Assembly (NCBI GenBank): GCA_900322215.1
Contig: ONYW01000007.1
Location: forward strand, 1-45,255
Direction: 5' to 3'
DNA: 45,255 bases
Source: an uncultured Eubacteriales bacterium
GTDB taxonomy: Bacteria > Bacillota > Clostridia > Christensenellales > CAG-917
Part shown: positions 30,741 to 42,424 of the stretch, piece after piece
Layout of the letters: the number at the start of each line of letters is the position of its first letter
Numbering within the stretch: the first letter of the stretch is position 1
Program-made: the position numbers and the translations under genes
Notes under the pieces: model-generated
The model's input: only the letters and a program-made list of their open reading frames with translations
What the model was told of the DNA's origin: nothing
Databases searched by the model: none

Positions 30741-32228
30741 ATGTTTGATTTTGAAAAGTTCAGTTCAGCAAGATTTTACGTCGCTCCGTCTGTCGAAAAG
30801 GTGATAGAATTTTCCGCAAACGGCATAGACGTAGAGAATATTTCAAAGGTTTTATCGCTCGCGGTAGACGCAAAGTGCGAGGGTGCGGAGGCATTCGAGG
30901 GCTATGCGGAGATCTCGGGAAGAGCAAATTTCAGGCTCATATATCTTGACAAGGAAAACAATGCAAAAGGCGTCGACTACAACGCGGACTTTACCGCGCG
31001 AGTCGATGGCGAGTGGCAAGAGGGCGACAACGTTTTTGCGAACATTCACGTCGAGGAAGCGGAAGTGAGAGCGGAGGACTCGCTAACGCTCACCGCGGTG
31101 CTCGAAATCGTCGCGGGGCGCACGAGAAGAGAAGATATGGATCTCTTGACGACGGCGGAGGACTGCTACACCTCCAAAAAGGCAAGCAAATTGCCGACGT
31201 TCATCACGCAAAAGGCGTGGACTGCGGAGTATTTTGACGAGGCGAACGTGGGCGGAGAGATAGACGGCGTGTTGTCCATAAACGCCGTGACTGCGGTCAA
31301 ATCCGCCGTCGCCACCGAGAACGGCGCAAAGGTTGCGAGTGCGCTGTATGCAATCGTGACATACGTCAAAGACGGAGAAATCACCACTCAAAATTTTGAA
31401 ATCCCGCTTGAAGACGAAATCAACCTCGACGGTGTGGCGGAGGGCGACATCCTGCTCGTTACGCCTATGGTAAAGAGTGCAAAAGTCGTGCTTACAGGCG
31501 TGACGGGAGACAATACGCTTCGCATAGAGGGCGAGGTCGCATACAAAATTCAGGCGTATAGAACGGCGGAAATCGAGACTATAGACGATATGTTTATGCT
31601 CTCGAACGAACTTGTCGTGAAGCGTGACAAGACGAGACAAAAGACGCTCGTCTCACGCGAGTATCTTGACGAGACGATAAGCGGAATCGCGCTTCTCGGA
31701 GACAACCGTCCTGTGGCGACGGGAGTCGTCGCGCTACCTTATGCAAGAGGGTACGTTGCAAAGACGTACGTTTCGGACGACGGCGAAGTCATGGCGGAAG
31801 GCGTCGTGAACACGGACATAATCTATACGGACGAAAACGGTTATAACTCGGTAAGAACGGAAATCCCGTTTTCCGTCATGCTCGGCAGAGCGGAGGAAGG
31901 AATAGAGTACAAAGCCGAGTGCCTTGTCACCGGCATATCGGCAAAGGTGAGAAGGGAAAGGGAGTTTGAAATCGACGTAAACCTCGCCCTTACGCTGACA
32001 AAATACGAAGAAATCGAGTGCGAATATATAACGGGCGTAGAACTCGGCGAAGAGAGACAAAAAAACACATCCGCCTTGTCGCTGTACGTTGCGGGCGAGG
32101 GAGAGGGTATGCTTGACGTATGCAAGGCGCTTTATGCGATGCCGGGCGACATACTCGCGCAAAATCCCGATCTCACCTTCCCGACAAAAGAGGGCGACGA
32201 AGTGGTGTATTTCAGACAACTCGGCTGA
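30741..32228 (+). CDS. SPOCS/DUF3794-domain protein, SipL-like
   Basis: The 495-residue protein has repeated DUF3794 (SPOCS) units, seen as paired stretches such as ISGRANFRLIYLDKENNAKG, IEGEVAYKIQAYRTAE and TGVVALPYARGYVAKTYVSD. It ends in a LysM-like segment (LDVCKALYAMPGDILAQNPD, then VVYFRQL). SipL binds the SpoIVA coat-base protein in Clostridioides and is needed for spore coat localisation. The architecture fits, though the LysM part is not perfect. GGAGG (30731-30735) precedes the ATG at 30741; the frame is open to a TTG at 30720. It is divergent from the Veg-like gene. Confidence 0.8.
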   Translation: MFDFEKFSSARFYVAPSVEKVIEFSANGIDVENISKVLSLAVDAKCEGAEAFEGYAEISGRANFRLIYLDKENNAKGVDYNADFTARVDGEWQEGDNVFANIHVEEAEVRAEDSLTLTAVLEIVAGRTRREDMDLLTTAEDCYTSKKASKLPTFITQKAWTAEYFDEANVGGEIDGVLSINAVTAVKSAVATENGAKVASALYAIVTYVKDGEITTQNFEIPLEDEINLDGVAEGDILLVTPMVKSAKVVLTGVTGDNTLRIEGEVAYKIQAYRTAEIETIDDMFMLSNELVVKRDKTRQKTLVSREYLDETISGIALLGDNRPVATGVVALPYARGYVAKTYVSDDGEVMAEGVVNTDIIYTDENGYNSVRTEIPFSVMLGRAEEGIEYKAECLVTGISAKVRREREFEIDVNLALTLTKYEEIECEYITGVELGEERQKNTSALSLYVAGEGEGMLDVCKALYAMPGDILAQNPDLTFPTKEGDEVVYFRQLG

Positions 32229-32269
32229 ACATAACTTGCACACGGCGTGTGACTGCGGGGCATAGCCTC

Positions 32270-32309
32270 AAAAGTATGCGGGCGGATTTGCTCGCATACT
32301 TTTCCTTTT
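32270..32309 (+). terminator. Terminator of the SipL-like gene
   Basis: AAAAGTATGCG (32270-32280) and CGCATACTTTT (32293-32303) form a perfect 11-bp stem with a 12-base loop, followed by CCTTTT. A smaller palindrome CACACGGCGTGTG is just upstream at 32240-32252. Confidence 0.8.
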
Positions 32310-32415
32310 GCGCGGGAGGGGAGAAGAGAAAATGTGAATACAAGTGTATCAAAAACCGCCTCCCTGTGTGCCTATTTTAACTCCTTTTTGTTGTAAAAGG
32401 CAAAATGAGGGCAGG

Positions 32416-32459
32416 TTTTACAAATTGTATTTGTAAAAGCCACAGATATGTGATAAACT
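32416..32459 (+). promoter_or_regulatory. Sigma-gene promoter with overlapping 9-bp inverted repeat
   Basis: TTTTACAAA (32416-32424) and TTTGTAAAA (32430-32438) form an inverted repeat with a 5-base spacer. Its right arm contains the possible -35 TTGTAA (32431-32436), 17 bases from TAAACT (32454-32459). The ATG of the sigma gene is only seven bases beyond the -10, and AAGG lies too close to serve as a ribosome binding site. The inverted repeat looks like an operator for a repressor acting at the -35. Confidence 0.5.
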
Positions 32460-32466
32460 ATAAGGT

Positions 32467-33006
32467 ATGACAAAGCAAGAGCTCGATCTCAAAATGTTAA
32501 GACTCCAAAAGGGAGACGAAAACGCGTTTGCGGAAATCTACGAGGATACCAAGCGCGGGCTTTTTGCTTTTATTCTTTCTATATGCAGGCACTACCAAAC
32601 CGCGGAGGATATGATGCAGACGACCTATATACGACTGCGTACCACGATATCTTCCTACAAGGCGGGCTCGAACGCGTATGCCTGGCTGTATACGATAGCA
32701 AAAAACGTCACTCTCAACGAACTCAACAGGAGAAAGCGAGAGCAGGTGTCCGCCTTTGACGACGATATGTCAAAGTACGGCTCCTACAAGATGAACGAGG
32801 AGGGCTCGCCGATAATCGCCGTCATGAACAAGGTGCTCGGCGACGAGGAGAGACAAATCGTCACCCTGCACGTCATCGCAGGCTTCAAACATAGGGAGAT
32901 AGCCGAAATGATGGGCAAACCGCTCGGTACGGTACTGTGGGCATACAACAACGCTCTCGCAAAGATGAAGAAGCAACTTGAAAAGGAGGCGCGGGATGAA
33001 GATTAA
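32467..33006 (+). CDS. ECF-type RNA polymerase sigma factor
   Basis: The 179-residue protein has sigma region 2 (KGDENAFAEIYEDTKRGLFA to YAWLYTIAKNVTLNELNR) and region 4 (VLGDEERQIVTLHVIAGFKH, then REIAEMMGKPLGTVLWAYNN), the two-domain layout of extracytoplasmic-function sigma factors. The start at 32467 lacks a well-spaced ribosome binding site. The next gene starts inside its end (11-base overlap) and encodes a membrane protein with a short cytoplasmic N-terminus, the normal partner arrangement for an anti-sigma factor. Its regulon cannot be told from the sequence. Confidence 0.9.
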   Translation: MTKQELDLKMLRLQKGDENAFAEIYEDTKRGLFAFILSICRHYQTAEDMMQTTYIRLRTTISSYKAGSNAYAWLYTIAKNVTLNELNRRKREQVSAFDDDMSKYGSYKMNEEGSPIIAVMNKVLGDEERQIVTLHVIAGFKHREIAEMMGKPLGTVLWAYNNALAKMKKQLEKEARDED

Positions 33007-33673
33007 AGACATAGAGAAAAATCTCAAGAAAGAAAGCGAACAAGTCGTCGTCCCGGACGTCTACGCTCGCGTCAAGCGCGCGCCGATAAACCGCCTGCTT
33101 TCCGATCCCGTCCACGCCTTCCAGCGCAAGATGGTCAACCGTATGCTCTTTATCGCTTTTGCGATAGCCATCGTCGCGGTGATCGCACTCTCCGCGATTT
33201 GGCTCATGCCGACAAAGCCCGGAGAGGAAGAATACGGCTATGTCAGAGTCAGCGTCGGCGAAGACGCGGTGTACGGATTTGTCGTGAACAAGGCGGGCAC
33301 CGTCAGCGCGTCAATAACCGAAAAGAGCGGCGGAGCGGACGCACTCGTCCGCAACGAGGACGTCGTCGGCAAAACGGTCGGCGAGGCAATAAACGCACTT
33401 TACAGCGCAAATCCGACGGATGAAGTGGTCGTTTCGGCACAATTTGACAACCTCAACACTGCGAGTATGATAGCGGTTCAAGTCGTCGGCGCAATAGATA
33501 CGAACGGAAGCGCGGCAAAGATAGAGTCGCTCATTTGCGACACGGAGACGAAGGGCGCACTCGTCGCGTATCTCAGAGCGCACGGCAGAGCCGCAAGCGA
33601 GAGTTATACCGCACTCGAACTCGCAAAGAGATACGTGTCTCTCGCAGGCTCGACTCTTGACGTCGGCAAATAA
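32996..33673 (+). CDS. Probable membrane anti-sigma factor (RsgI-like)
   Basis: The 225-residue protein has an N-terminal cytoplasmic part of about 50 residues, one membrane helix (about 52-72, MLFIAFAIAIVAVIALSAIW) and an extracytoplasmic domain starting YVRVSVGEDAVYGFVVNKAG. That start resembles the periplasmic domain of RsgI ('v.vDvNPs...vnr.g.V') without its key residues. It should hold the sigma factor encoded upstream until a signal is sensed outside. GGAGG (32985-32989) precedes the ATG at 32996, which overlaps the sigma gene by 11 bases. The domain match is moderate. Confidence 0.65.
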   Translation: MKIKDIEKNLKKESEQVVVPDVYARVKRAPINRLLSDPVHAFQRKMVNRMLFIAFAIAIVAVIALSAIWLMPTKPGEEEYGYVRVSVGEDAVYGFVVNKAGTVSASITEKSGGADALVRNEDVVGKTVGEAINALYSANPTDEVVVSAQFDNLNTASMIAVQVVGAIDTNGSAAKIESLICDTETKGALVAYLRAHGRAASESYTALELAKRYVSLAGSTLDVGK

Positions 33674-33730
33674 AAATCCGCGTATAATTGTATAATATAT
33701 ATAGTCGTCAAAAGATAAAAGGCATAGATT

Positions 33731-36211
33731 ATGAAAAAACTTTTTCCGAAAATCCTTATAGTTTGTCTTGCGGTGTTGCTCGCGATTTTTGTCGTCGCTT
33801 GCAACAAGCAACAGCAAGAGCAGGAGCAGGACGCTCCTATAGAGTATGAGACCGCGACCTACACGGTCACGTTCAAGTCCGACTGTCCGACGGATTATTC
33901 CTCCTTCAACCTTAAAGACGTAGAGGCGGGAACCTTTATCTCCGCGCCGAAAAATTCGGACGGCACTCCGTCGATACCGACAAAGACGGGTTATACGTTT
34001 GCATACTGGTCGGCTGACGGCAAAGAGGCGTTCGACTTTTTGACAACCGCAGTACAAAGCGATCTCACGCTTACGGCGGTGTATTTGCCAAAGGTTTATA
34101 CGCATACCGTTGACATCACGGCAAAACTCGTGCAGACGACGGCGGACGGCAAGACGACGTACAGCGTGGAGACGGGAGCGTATCAAAACGGCGCTATGCC
34201 CGCCGGTGCGGAACTCAAATCCACCTACAACTCTTCAGTCGGCACGCTTGCCGTTCCTACGAGCGTTGACTCTACGGACAGTTTTTTGTTTTGGTATTAT
34301 ATAAACGAGAGCGGCGAGCCGGTCAAGTTTTCAACGACGGCAACCGCGTCTTCAGATAGCGTGCAAACCGTGTCGCAACTCGTATCCTACAAGTTTACCG
34401 CTCCGCTCACCCTCTATGCTATGTGGTATTCCTTGCAACCGACGGTCACGGTGGAATACAAGGATTCTTTGAGCGATACCGTGTATGATTCAAAACAGTA
34501 CGCGCAAACCGATTACGTGCTCGACACGGACGCCCCCGATATGCGAGAGGCAAAAGAGGGCTATGAGTTCGAGCGTTGGTATTATATTCAGGAAATCGAC
34601 GGCGAGGCGACAAAGAAGGAATTTTATTTCGACACCCTGAAGACGGGCGCAAATCCGACTCTCCCCGCAAACGCGGCGGGAATTGATAGCGTCTTCGAAG
34701 ACGGAACGCTCACCCTCTATGCGGACTGGAAACCGCTTGTATCCATAGCGTCCGTCGCGGACTTCGAGCAAAAACTTTATGACAAGATGTATGGCGAAGA
34801 TACGACCGACGAGGAGAAAGAGGCTCTTCAAAAGTCCATCATAAGGATCGCGGGCACGATAAACTTCGGCACGAAGGAGTACAAACCCCTCTTTGACGAC
34901 GAACACAAGTTTACGGGCGAGATAGACGGCGGAGTGTATGACGCTGACGGCAACCTCACGGGAAGCGCGAAACTTACGGGCGGTGTGTTCGGACAAGACA
35001 ACGGCGCGTCCGTGTTCGGCAACGTAGCGGGCACCGTCAAAAACCTCGACTTTGAGAACGTCGGACTCAAATTCGGCGTACCCGAGCAAGCGGGCAAGTC
35101 GTTTATGGCGGGCGCGATCGCCACGCAGAACAGCGGAATTATCACAAACTGCAACGTAAAATTTGACGATATAACGATAAATATCGACGGAGCAAAGATA
35201 GAGAACGGCTACCTTGTGGACGGACTCTCGAGCATAGTCTTCGGCGGTTTTGTCGCAAAGAACACAGGCGGTAAAATCATGGATGGCAATGCCGACCTGA
35301 CGCTTGGCTCTGTCCTTGCCGAAAGTCTCGTCTTTGGCGGTGTGGCGGCAGAGAATACGGGAAAAATCTCGGATATAGTCGGCAATATCGCGCTGACTGA
35401 TGTCAAGTGCGTGGACAACAATATGGCGGCGGACGGGCTCCCGTATGCAAAGATAGGCGGTATCGTCGGCGGAAACGGCGGTATCATCGAGTCCTGCAAA
35501 TTTGAATTTGCCGTGAGCGGTGCGGAGAGCAAAAACGCATTCGACTTCGGCGGTGCGGCGGCAACGCTCTCCGGCGGTATCATAAAGACGGAAGTGACCG
35601 TCAGCCTCGGAACGGCGACTGCTCCCGCGCTTGTCGGCGGCAACGTAAACGTCGGCGGACTTACGGGCAAGAGCGAGGGATACGTACAATACAGTTTTGC
35701 GCGCGAAAACCTCAACGTTTCAGCACAAAAGGACAACGACGTCGTGTATCTCGGCGGTATCGTCGGCAACAACTTCTCAACAAAATCGGATTATAAGTCG
35801 GACGACACGCGAATGGGCACCGTCCTCGAGTCCTATGCGGCGGGCGACGTCACCATAACGCCAACAGGCAAAGCCCTCGTGTATGCAGGCGGACTTACGG
35901 GCAGGAACAACAAGACCAACATCGCAAAATCCTTTGCGGTCGTAAATATCACCGCCCAAAACGCAGGCGATACGCACCTCGGCAGGCTCATAGGCGATAT
36001 GCCGAGCAACGTCACGATAAAATCCGCTTGGTACGCAAAAGATACGACTCTAAAACTCGGCGGTGAAGACGTGGACGGCAACGTCTTCGGCACGGAGGCG
36101 GACAAAGCAAACTTTGCGGACGCGAGTTTTGTCATCGGCACGACAAGCACCATTGGGTTTACAAGTTCAATTTGGGAGATGGGAGAAGAATTGCCAAGCC
36201 TTCGGGAGTGA
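33731..36211 (+). CDS. Large surface lipoprotein with InlB-like and GLUG-type repeats
   Basis: The 826-residue precursor has a lipoprotein signal with the lipobox ending at Cys24 (IFVVAC). Repeats of the Listeria-Bacteroides (InlB B) type follow ('kTGYTFAYWSADGKEAF', 'EGYEFERWYYIQEIDG'). From about residue 400 a long series of GLUG-like units appears (VAGTVKNLDFENVG, FGGFVAKNTGG, IGGIVGGNGGIIESC). Such proteins sit on the cell surface and are often adhesins; the ligand is unknown. It follows the sigma/anti-sigma pair by 57 bases on the same strand and may be part of that regulon. Confidence 0.85.
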   Translation: MKKLFPKILIVCLAVLLAIFVVACNKQQQEQEQDAPIEYETATYTVTFKSDCPTDYSSFNLKDVEAGTFISAPKNSDGTPSIPTKTGYTFAYWSADGKEAFDFLTTAVQSDLTLTAVYLPKVYTHTVDITAKLVQTTADGKTTYSVETGAYQNGAMPAGAELKSTYNSSVGTLAVPTSVDSTDSFLFWYYINESGEPVKFSTTATASSDSVQTVSQLVSYKFTAPLTLYAMWYSLQPTVTVEYKDSLSDTVYDSKQYAQTDYVLDTDAPDMREAKEGYEFERWYYIQEIDGEATKKEFYFDTLKTGANPTLPANAAGIDSVFEDGTLTLYADWKPLVSIASVADFEQKLYDKMYGEDTTDEEKEALQKSIIRIAGTINFGTKEYKPLFDDEHKFTGEIDGGVYDADGNLTGSAKLTGGVFGQDNGASVFGNVAGTVKNLDFENVGLKFGVPEQAGKSFMAGAIATQNSGIITNCNVKFDDITINIDGAKIENGYLVDGLSSIVFGGFVAKNTGGKIMDGNADLTLGSVLAESLVFGGVAAENTGKISDIVGNIALTDVKCVDNNMAADGLPYAKIGGIVGGNGGIIESCKFEFAVSGAESKNAFDFGGAAATLSGGIIKTEVTVSLGTATAPALVGGNVNVGGLTGKSEGYVQYSFARENLNVSAQKDNDVVYLGGIVGNNFSTKSDYKSDDTRMGTVLESYAAGDVTITPTGKALVYAGGLTGRNNKTNIAKSFAVVNITAQNAGDTHLGRLIGDMPSNVTIKSAWYAKDTTLKLGGEDVDGNVFGTEADKANFADASFVIGTTSTIGFTSSIWEMGEELPSLRE

Positions 36212-36214
36212 ATT

Positions 36215-36403
36215 GACACTGCGTGTCGTGAATTTTCACTTCGTTCAGCGAGTTCTCGGTTGCAAGCAACCTCAGCGAGTTTTCGGAGATAAATCTCCTC
36301 AGTTGCGGAAGAATAAAACATACACCTGTCGGTGGTGATATGCAATGCTACGCATTGATGATATACACGGCAAGCCGTAATAAGTGAATTGGCACTGCGT
36401 GCC
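36215..36403. repeat. Cluster of seven short hairpins
   Basis: Seven inverted repeats with 2-3 base loops are seen: GACAC/GTGTC (36215), GTGAA/TTCAC (36228), GGTTGC/GCAACC (36259), GGAGAT/ATCTCC (36286), CAATGC/GCATTG (36343), ACGGC/GCCGT (36367) and GGCAC/GTGCC (36391). The text CAGCGAGTT recurs between them. The interval 36212-36500 has no gene that I can support. Confidence 0.7.
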
Positions 36404-36503
36404 GTGGTCGCTTGAATGAGGAATGAGGAGTGAGGAGTTGCGGAAGAATTGATTCTATTTAACCGCAATTACTCGAGCAAAGTGAGAACAATATCAAAAA
36501 TCA

Positions 36504-36530
36504 AAAAACGCACGAAAATCGTGCGTTTTT
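36504..36530. terminator. Bidirectional terminator
   Basis: AAAAACGCACGA (36504-36515) and TCGTGCGTTTTT (36519-36530) form a perfect 12-bp stem around AAA, with A and T runs built into the arms. It separates the hairpin cluster from the XRE regulator's control region. Confidence 0.85.
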
Positions 36531-36537
36531 CACAAAA

Positions 36538-36585
36538 TCAACGTTTGGTTGAGCGAAAATCAACTTATTGGTTGGGAAATTCAAC
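36538..36585 (+). promoter_or_regulatory. Tandem operator sites upstream of the XRE regulator
   Basis: TCAAC-N5-GTTGA (36538-36552) and TCAAC-N6-GTTGG (36560-36575) are followed by a third TCAAC half-site at 36581-36585. The spacing between sites is 22 and 21 bases, about two helical turns. They lie 34-81 bases before the -10 candidate TACAAT (36619-36624). Autoregulation by the helix-turn-helix protein encoded at 36656 is the simplest reading. Confidence 0.55.
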
Positions 36586-36655
36586 GGATAGTCGCTGTCT
36601 TTTCTCTCAAATCGCTGCTACAATTTGGGTAGCAAAACAAAAGGAGATTTGCAAA

Positions 36656-37147
36656 ATGGAAACATTCGGAACAAGATTACAAAGACTTAGAAAAGAGAAA
36701 GGTCTTACTCAAGAAGAAGTGGCGACAAAACTCAATATCAGCGCGCAAGCGGTGTCAAAGTGGGAGAACGATTTGACAAGTCCCGACATATCTGTCCTCG
36801 TGGAACTCTCCGAGATCCTCGGCACAACTCTTGACGAGTTGCTGGGAAAGGAAACAAAGAAAGAAGTCGAGTACGTTCCAAACCTTGAGAAGAAAGATAT
36901 CGACAAGATGACGCTTAAAATCGTTGTGGACAGCGCGGACGGCGACAAGGTGAGACTGAATTTGCCCATGGCGATAGTGCGGATTTTTGTCGAAAGCGGA
37001 ATCGGTATGCCTGAGATAAACGGCAACGCTGCGCTCAAAAACATTGATTTCAAACGAATATTAGAACTCGTAGAGCAGGGTGCCGTCGGAGAGTTTGTGA
37101 CGGTTGAGTCTGCGGACGGCGACAACATTCATATATTGGTGGAATAA
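36656..37147 (+). CDS. XRE-family transcription regulator
   Basis: The 163-residue protein has an N-terminal Cro/C1-type helix-turn-helix (LQRLRKEKGLTQEEVATKLN, then ISAQAVSKWENDLTSPDISV) at residues 8-47. The C-terminal domain (KVRLNLPMAIVRIFVESGIG, then LVEQGAVGEFVTVESADGDN) resembles domains found in YvlB/LiaX-like proteins and envelope-stress regulators. AAGGAGA precedes the ATG at 36656 by nine bases. Tandem operator-like repeats lie upstream, suggesting self-regulation. The next gene begins one base after its stop. Confidence 0.85.
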   Translation: METFGTRLQRLRKEKGLTQEEVATKLNISAQAVSKWENDLTSPDISVLVELSEILGTTLDELLGKETKKEVEYVPNLEKKDIDKMTLKIVVDSADGDKVRLNLPMAIVRIFVESGIGMPEINGNAALKNIDFKRILELVEQGAVGEFVTVESADGDNIHILVE

Positions 37148-37148
37148 G

Positions 37149-37373
37149 ATGAAAATCAAGGTTTCGGAGAATAAGGGAGCGAGAATTTCCATTCGTTTGC
37201 CGCTCGGAGCGGTGAAGTGGAAAATATTTTACAAGTATTCTGACAATATGAAGTATTACCCTGTCGCGCGCAAAATATATTACGCTCTAAAAGAATACAT
37301 AAAAGCAAACGGGCACTTCGTGCTCGTAGACGTTCAAGACGCGCAAGGCTCTAACGTAAAAATCATAATCTAA
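37149..37373 (+). CDS. Small basic protein downstream of the XRE regulator (74 aa)
   Basis: The protein begins MKIKVSENKGARISIRLPLG and contains a 'RLPLGAVKW' stretch similar in form to the second half of the XRE regulator. It has no membrane span. No family is assigned. It follows the regulator's stop by a single base, so it is cotranslated with it, and a terminator overlaps its stop codon. It may work with the regulator, for example as a co-regulator, but this is inference. Confidence 0.65.
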   Translation: MKIKVSENKGARISIRLPLGAVKWKIFYKYSDNMKYYPVARKIYYALKEYIKANGHFVLVDVQDAQGSNVKIII

Positions 37374-37401
37374 AAAACGCACTCAATATGAGTGCGTTTT
37401 T
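37373..37401 (+). terminator. Terminator of the XRE operon
   Basis: AAAAACGCACTCA (37373-37385) and TGAGTGCGTTTTT (37389-37401) form a perfect 13-bp stem around ATA with a built-in T run. The stem begins at the last base of the stop codon. Confidence 0.92.
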
Positions 37402-37438
37402 CGTTGCTTTATCGCATTTTTTAATCCTATTCTGAATA

Positions 37439-37597
37439 TTATATCTCGGCGTCGATGAGGGAGAGGAGGACTTTTTTGCCGTCCTTTAACGTGATATAAA
37501 ACATATATCCCATTTCTTTGTCAACATACTCTACGTTTGCGACGTCGTCTATTTCGGTTGCTACCAGTTCGCCTATTTGAGTCAGCAGTTTTTCCAT
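37439..37597 (-). CDS. 52-residue protein under likely Spo0A control
   Basis: The frame encodes MEKLLTQIGELVATEIDDVA, continues NVEYVDKEMGYMFYITLKDG and ends KKVLLSLIDAEI: a helix followed by beta strands, with no signal or membrane span. A strong ribosome binding site (AAAGGAGGG on the minus strand) precedes the ATG at 37597. A consensus-like promoter and three phased Spo0A boxes lie upstream. I do not recognise the family. It stands between the XRE operon terminator and pyruvate:ferredoxin oxidoreductase, transcribed leftward. Confidence 0.75.
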   Translation of the reverse strand: MEKLLTQIGELVATEIDDVANVEYVDKEMGYMFYITLKDGKKVLLSLIDAEI

Positions 37598-37648
37598 AAT
37601 GTCCCTCCTTTGTATATCAAAATGATTATAGTTTTAGTGTCTAACCAT

Positions 37649-37677
37649 AGTTTATTTGTTGTTGAAAAATAAGTCAA
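37649..37677 (-). promoter_or_regulatory. Promoter of the 52-residue gene
   Basis: On the minus strand TTGACT (37677-37672) and TAAACT (37654-37649) are 17 bases apart. A start near 37642 would give a leader of about 45 bases containing the strong ribosome binding site. Confidence 0.7.
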
Positions 37678-37697
37678 CACGAAATGCATTATTTGTC

Positions 37698-37724
37698 TGT
37701 CGAGTTTTGTCGAAATATGTCGAA
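37698..37724 (+). promoter_or_regulatory. Three phased Spo0A boxes
   Basis: TGTCGAG (37698-37704), TGTCGAA (37708-37714) and TGTCGAA (37718-37724) are spaced exactly ten bases apart. They lie upstream of the -35 of the 52-residue gene, in a place suited to activation by Spo0A. Confidence 0.7.
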
Positions 37725-37789
37725 TGGTGGTATACGAGAGAAAATACGTTCGTTTATATAAGCGGTTGCTTTGAAAAATTGAAAGGACA

Positions 37790-37817
37790 AAAAAATCCCG
37801 CCTCGAATGAGACGGGA
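37790..37817 (-). terminator. Terminator of pyruvate:ferredoxin oxidoreductase
   Basis: On the minus strand CCCGTCTC pairs with GAGGCGGG around ATTC (one G-T pair) and is followed by a T run (complement of 37790-37795). Confidence 0.88.
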
Positions 37818-37840
37818 AGTTTTTTTTGTCAAACGAAAGA

Positions 37841-41398
<3,558 letters not shown>

Positions 41399-41403
41399 TT
41401 AAT

Positions 41404-41422
41404 TGCGCGCAATATACGCGCA
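41404..41422. promoter_or_regulatory. Inverted repeat in the leader of pyruvate:ferredoxin oxidoreductase
   Basis: TGCGCG (41404-41409) and CGCGCA (41417-41422) flank a 7-base AT-rich spacer directly after the predicted transcription start. A repressor operator or small leader hairpin is possible. Confidence 0.4.
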
Positions 41423-41433
41423 TAGATACGATT

Positions 41434-41462
41434 ATTATAAACTTTTAAGAATATTAAGTCAA
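41434..41462 (-). promoter_or_regulatory. Promoter of pyruvate:ferredoxin oxidoreductase
   Basis: On the minus strand TTGACT (41462-41457) and TATAAT (41439-41434) are exactly 17 bases apart, a near-perfect sigma-A promoter, fitting a highly expressed enzyme. The predicted start is near 41427. Confidence 0.85.
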
Positions 41463-41555
41463 TAATAAACATCAACAAAAGATTGCCAATTTCCAACTAT
41501 TTTTTATTTGTTTGAGGAAAATAAAAATATAACGGGACGAAGTCCCCGCAAACAA

Positions 41556-41584
41556 ATGACAAGAGAGCCTCGTTGTGTTATACT
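41556..41584 (+). promoter_or_regulatory. Promoter of the ecf operon (possibly leaderless)
   Basis: ATGACA (41556-41561) and TATACT (41579-41584) are 17 bases apart. The ecfA1 ATG is only six bases after the -10, and no ribosome binding site is visible, so transcription would start at or beside the start codon. Confidence 0.55.
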
Positions 41585-41590
41585 GAACTC

Positions 41591-42424
41591 ATGTCGCAAA
41601 TCGTGTTCAAAAACGTAAACTATGCCTATACCGTCGGCGACGGCAGGACGATAAAGGCACTCAAAAACCTTTCATTCACAATAGAGAAAGGTCAATTTGT
41701 CACGCTTGCGGGCATGAACGGTTCGGGCAAGAGTACGCTTGCAAAGCTCTTGAACGGCTTGTTTGTCCCGACGGACGGCGAGATACTTATAGACGGCATC
41801 TCCACAAAGGACGAGAAGAACACGTTTGAGGTCAGAAGACGTGCGGGTATGGTGTTTCAAAACCCGGACAACCAAATGGTCGCGACGATAATCGAGGATG
41901 ACGTGGCTTTCGGACCCGAAAATATAGGACTACCGCGAGAAGAAATCATTGCGCGCGTCGACTATGCTCTTGACGCAGTAGGCATGCAGGAGTTTAGAAA
42001 GCGCACCGCGTCCAAACTCTCGGGCGGACAAAAACAGCGCGTGGCAATCGCAGGCGTGCTTGCGATGAAACCCGACATTCTCATCCTTGACGAGGCGACC
42101 TCCATGCTCGATCCGAAGGGCAGGCGCGAAGTCATGAACATCGCAAAAGAGTTGAACAGTCAGGGCATTACGATAATCAACATCACTCACAATATGGAAG
42201 AAGCGGTCATTTCCGACCGTGTTCTCGTACTCCGCAAGGGTAGAATAGTCATCGACGCCCCGCCAAAGGACGCTTTTGCGTCCGGACTCGTGGAGGCGTG
42301 CGGGCTGACGCTTCCTCCCGCTTTGCAAGTCGCGGAGGATTTGAAAACCGCAGGTTTTGAATTTCCGTCTCAAATACTCTTTGAGGAAGAATTGGTGGAG
42401 GGCGTATGTCGGCAATTGAAATAA
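41591..42424 (+). CDS. ecfA1: Energy-coupling factor transporter ATPase EcfA1
   Basis: The 277-residue ABC ATPase has Walker A GMNGSGKST at about residue 41, signature LSGGQKQR and Walker B DILILDEATS. The Q-loop region reads VFQNPDNQMVATIIEDDVAFG, typical of the EcfA/CbiO group. With EcfA2 and EcfT it powers uptake of vitamins or metals bound by separate S components encoded elsewhere. The ATG at 41591 has no ribosome binding site; see the promoter entry. It overlaps ecfA2 by 19 bases. Confidence 0.95.
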   Translation: MSQIVFKNVNYAYTVGDGRTIKALKNLSFTIEKGQFVTLAGMNGSGKSTLAKLLNGLFVPTDGEILIDGISTKDEKNTFEVRRRAGMVFQNPDNQMVATIIEDDVAFGPENIGLPREEIIARVDYALDAVGMQEFRKRTASKLSGGQKQRVAIAGVLAMKPDILILDEATSMLDPKGRREVMNIAKELNSQGITIINITHNMEEAVISDRVLVLRKGRIVIDAPPKDAFASGLVEACGLTLPPALQVAEDLKTAGFEFPSQILFEEELVEGVCRQLK

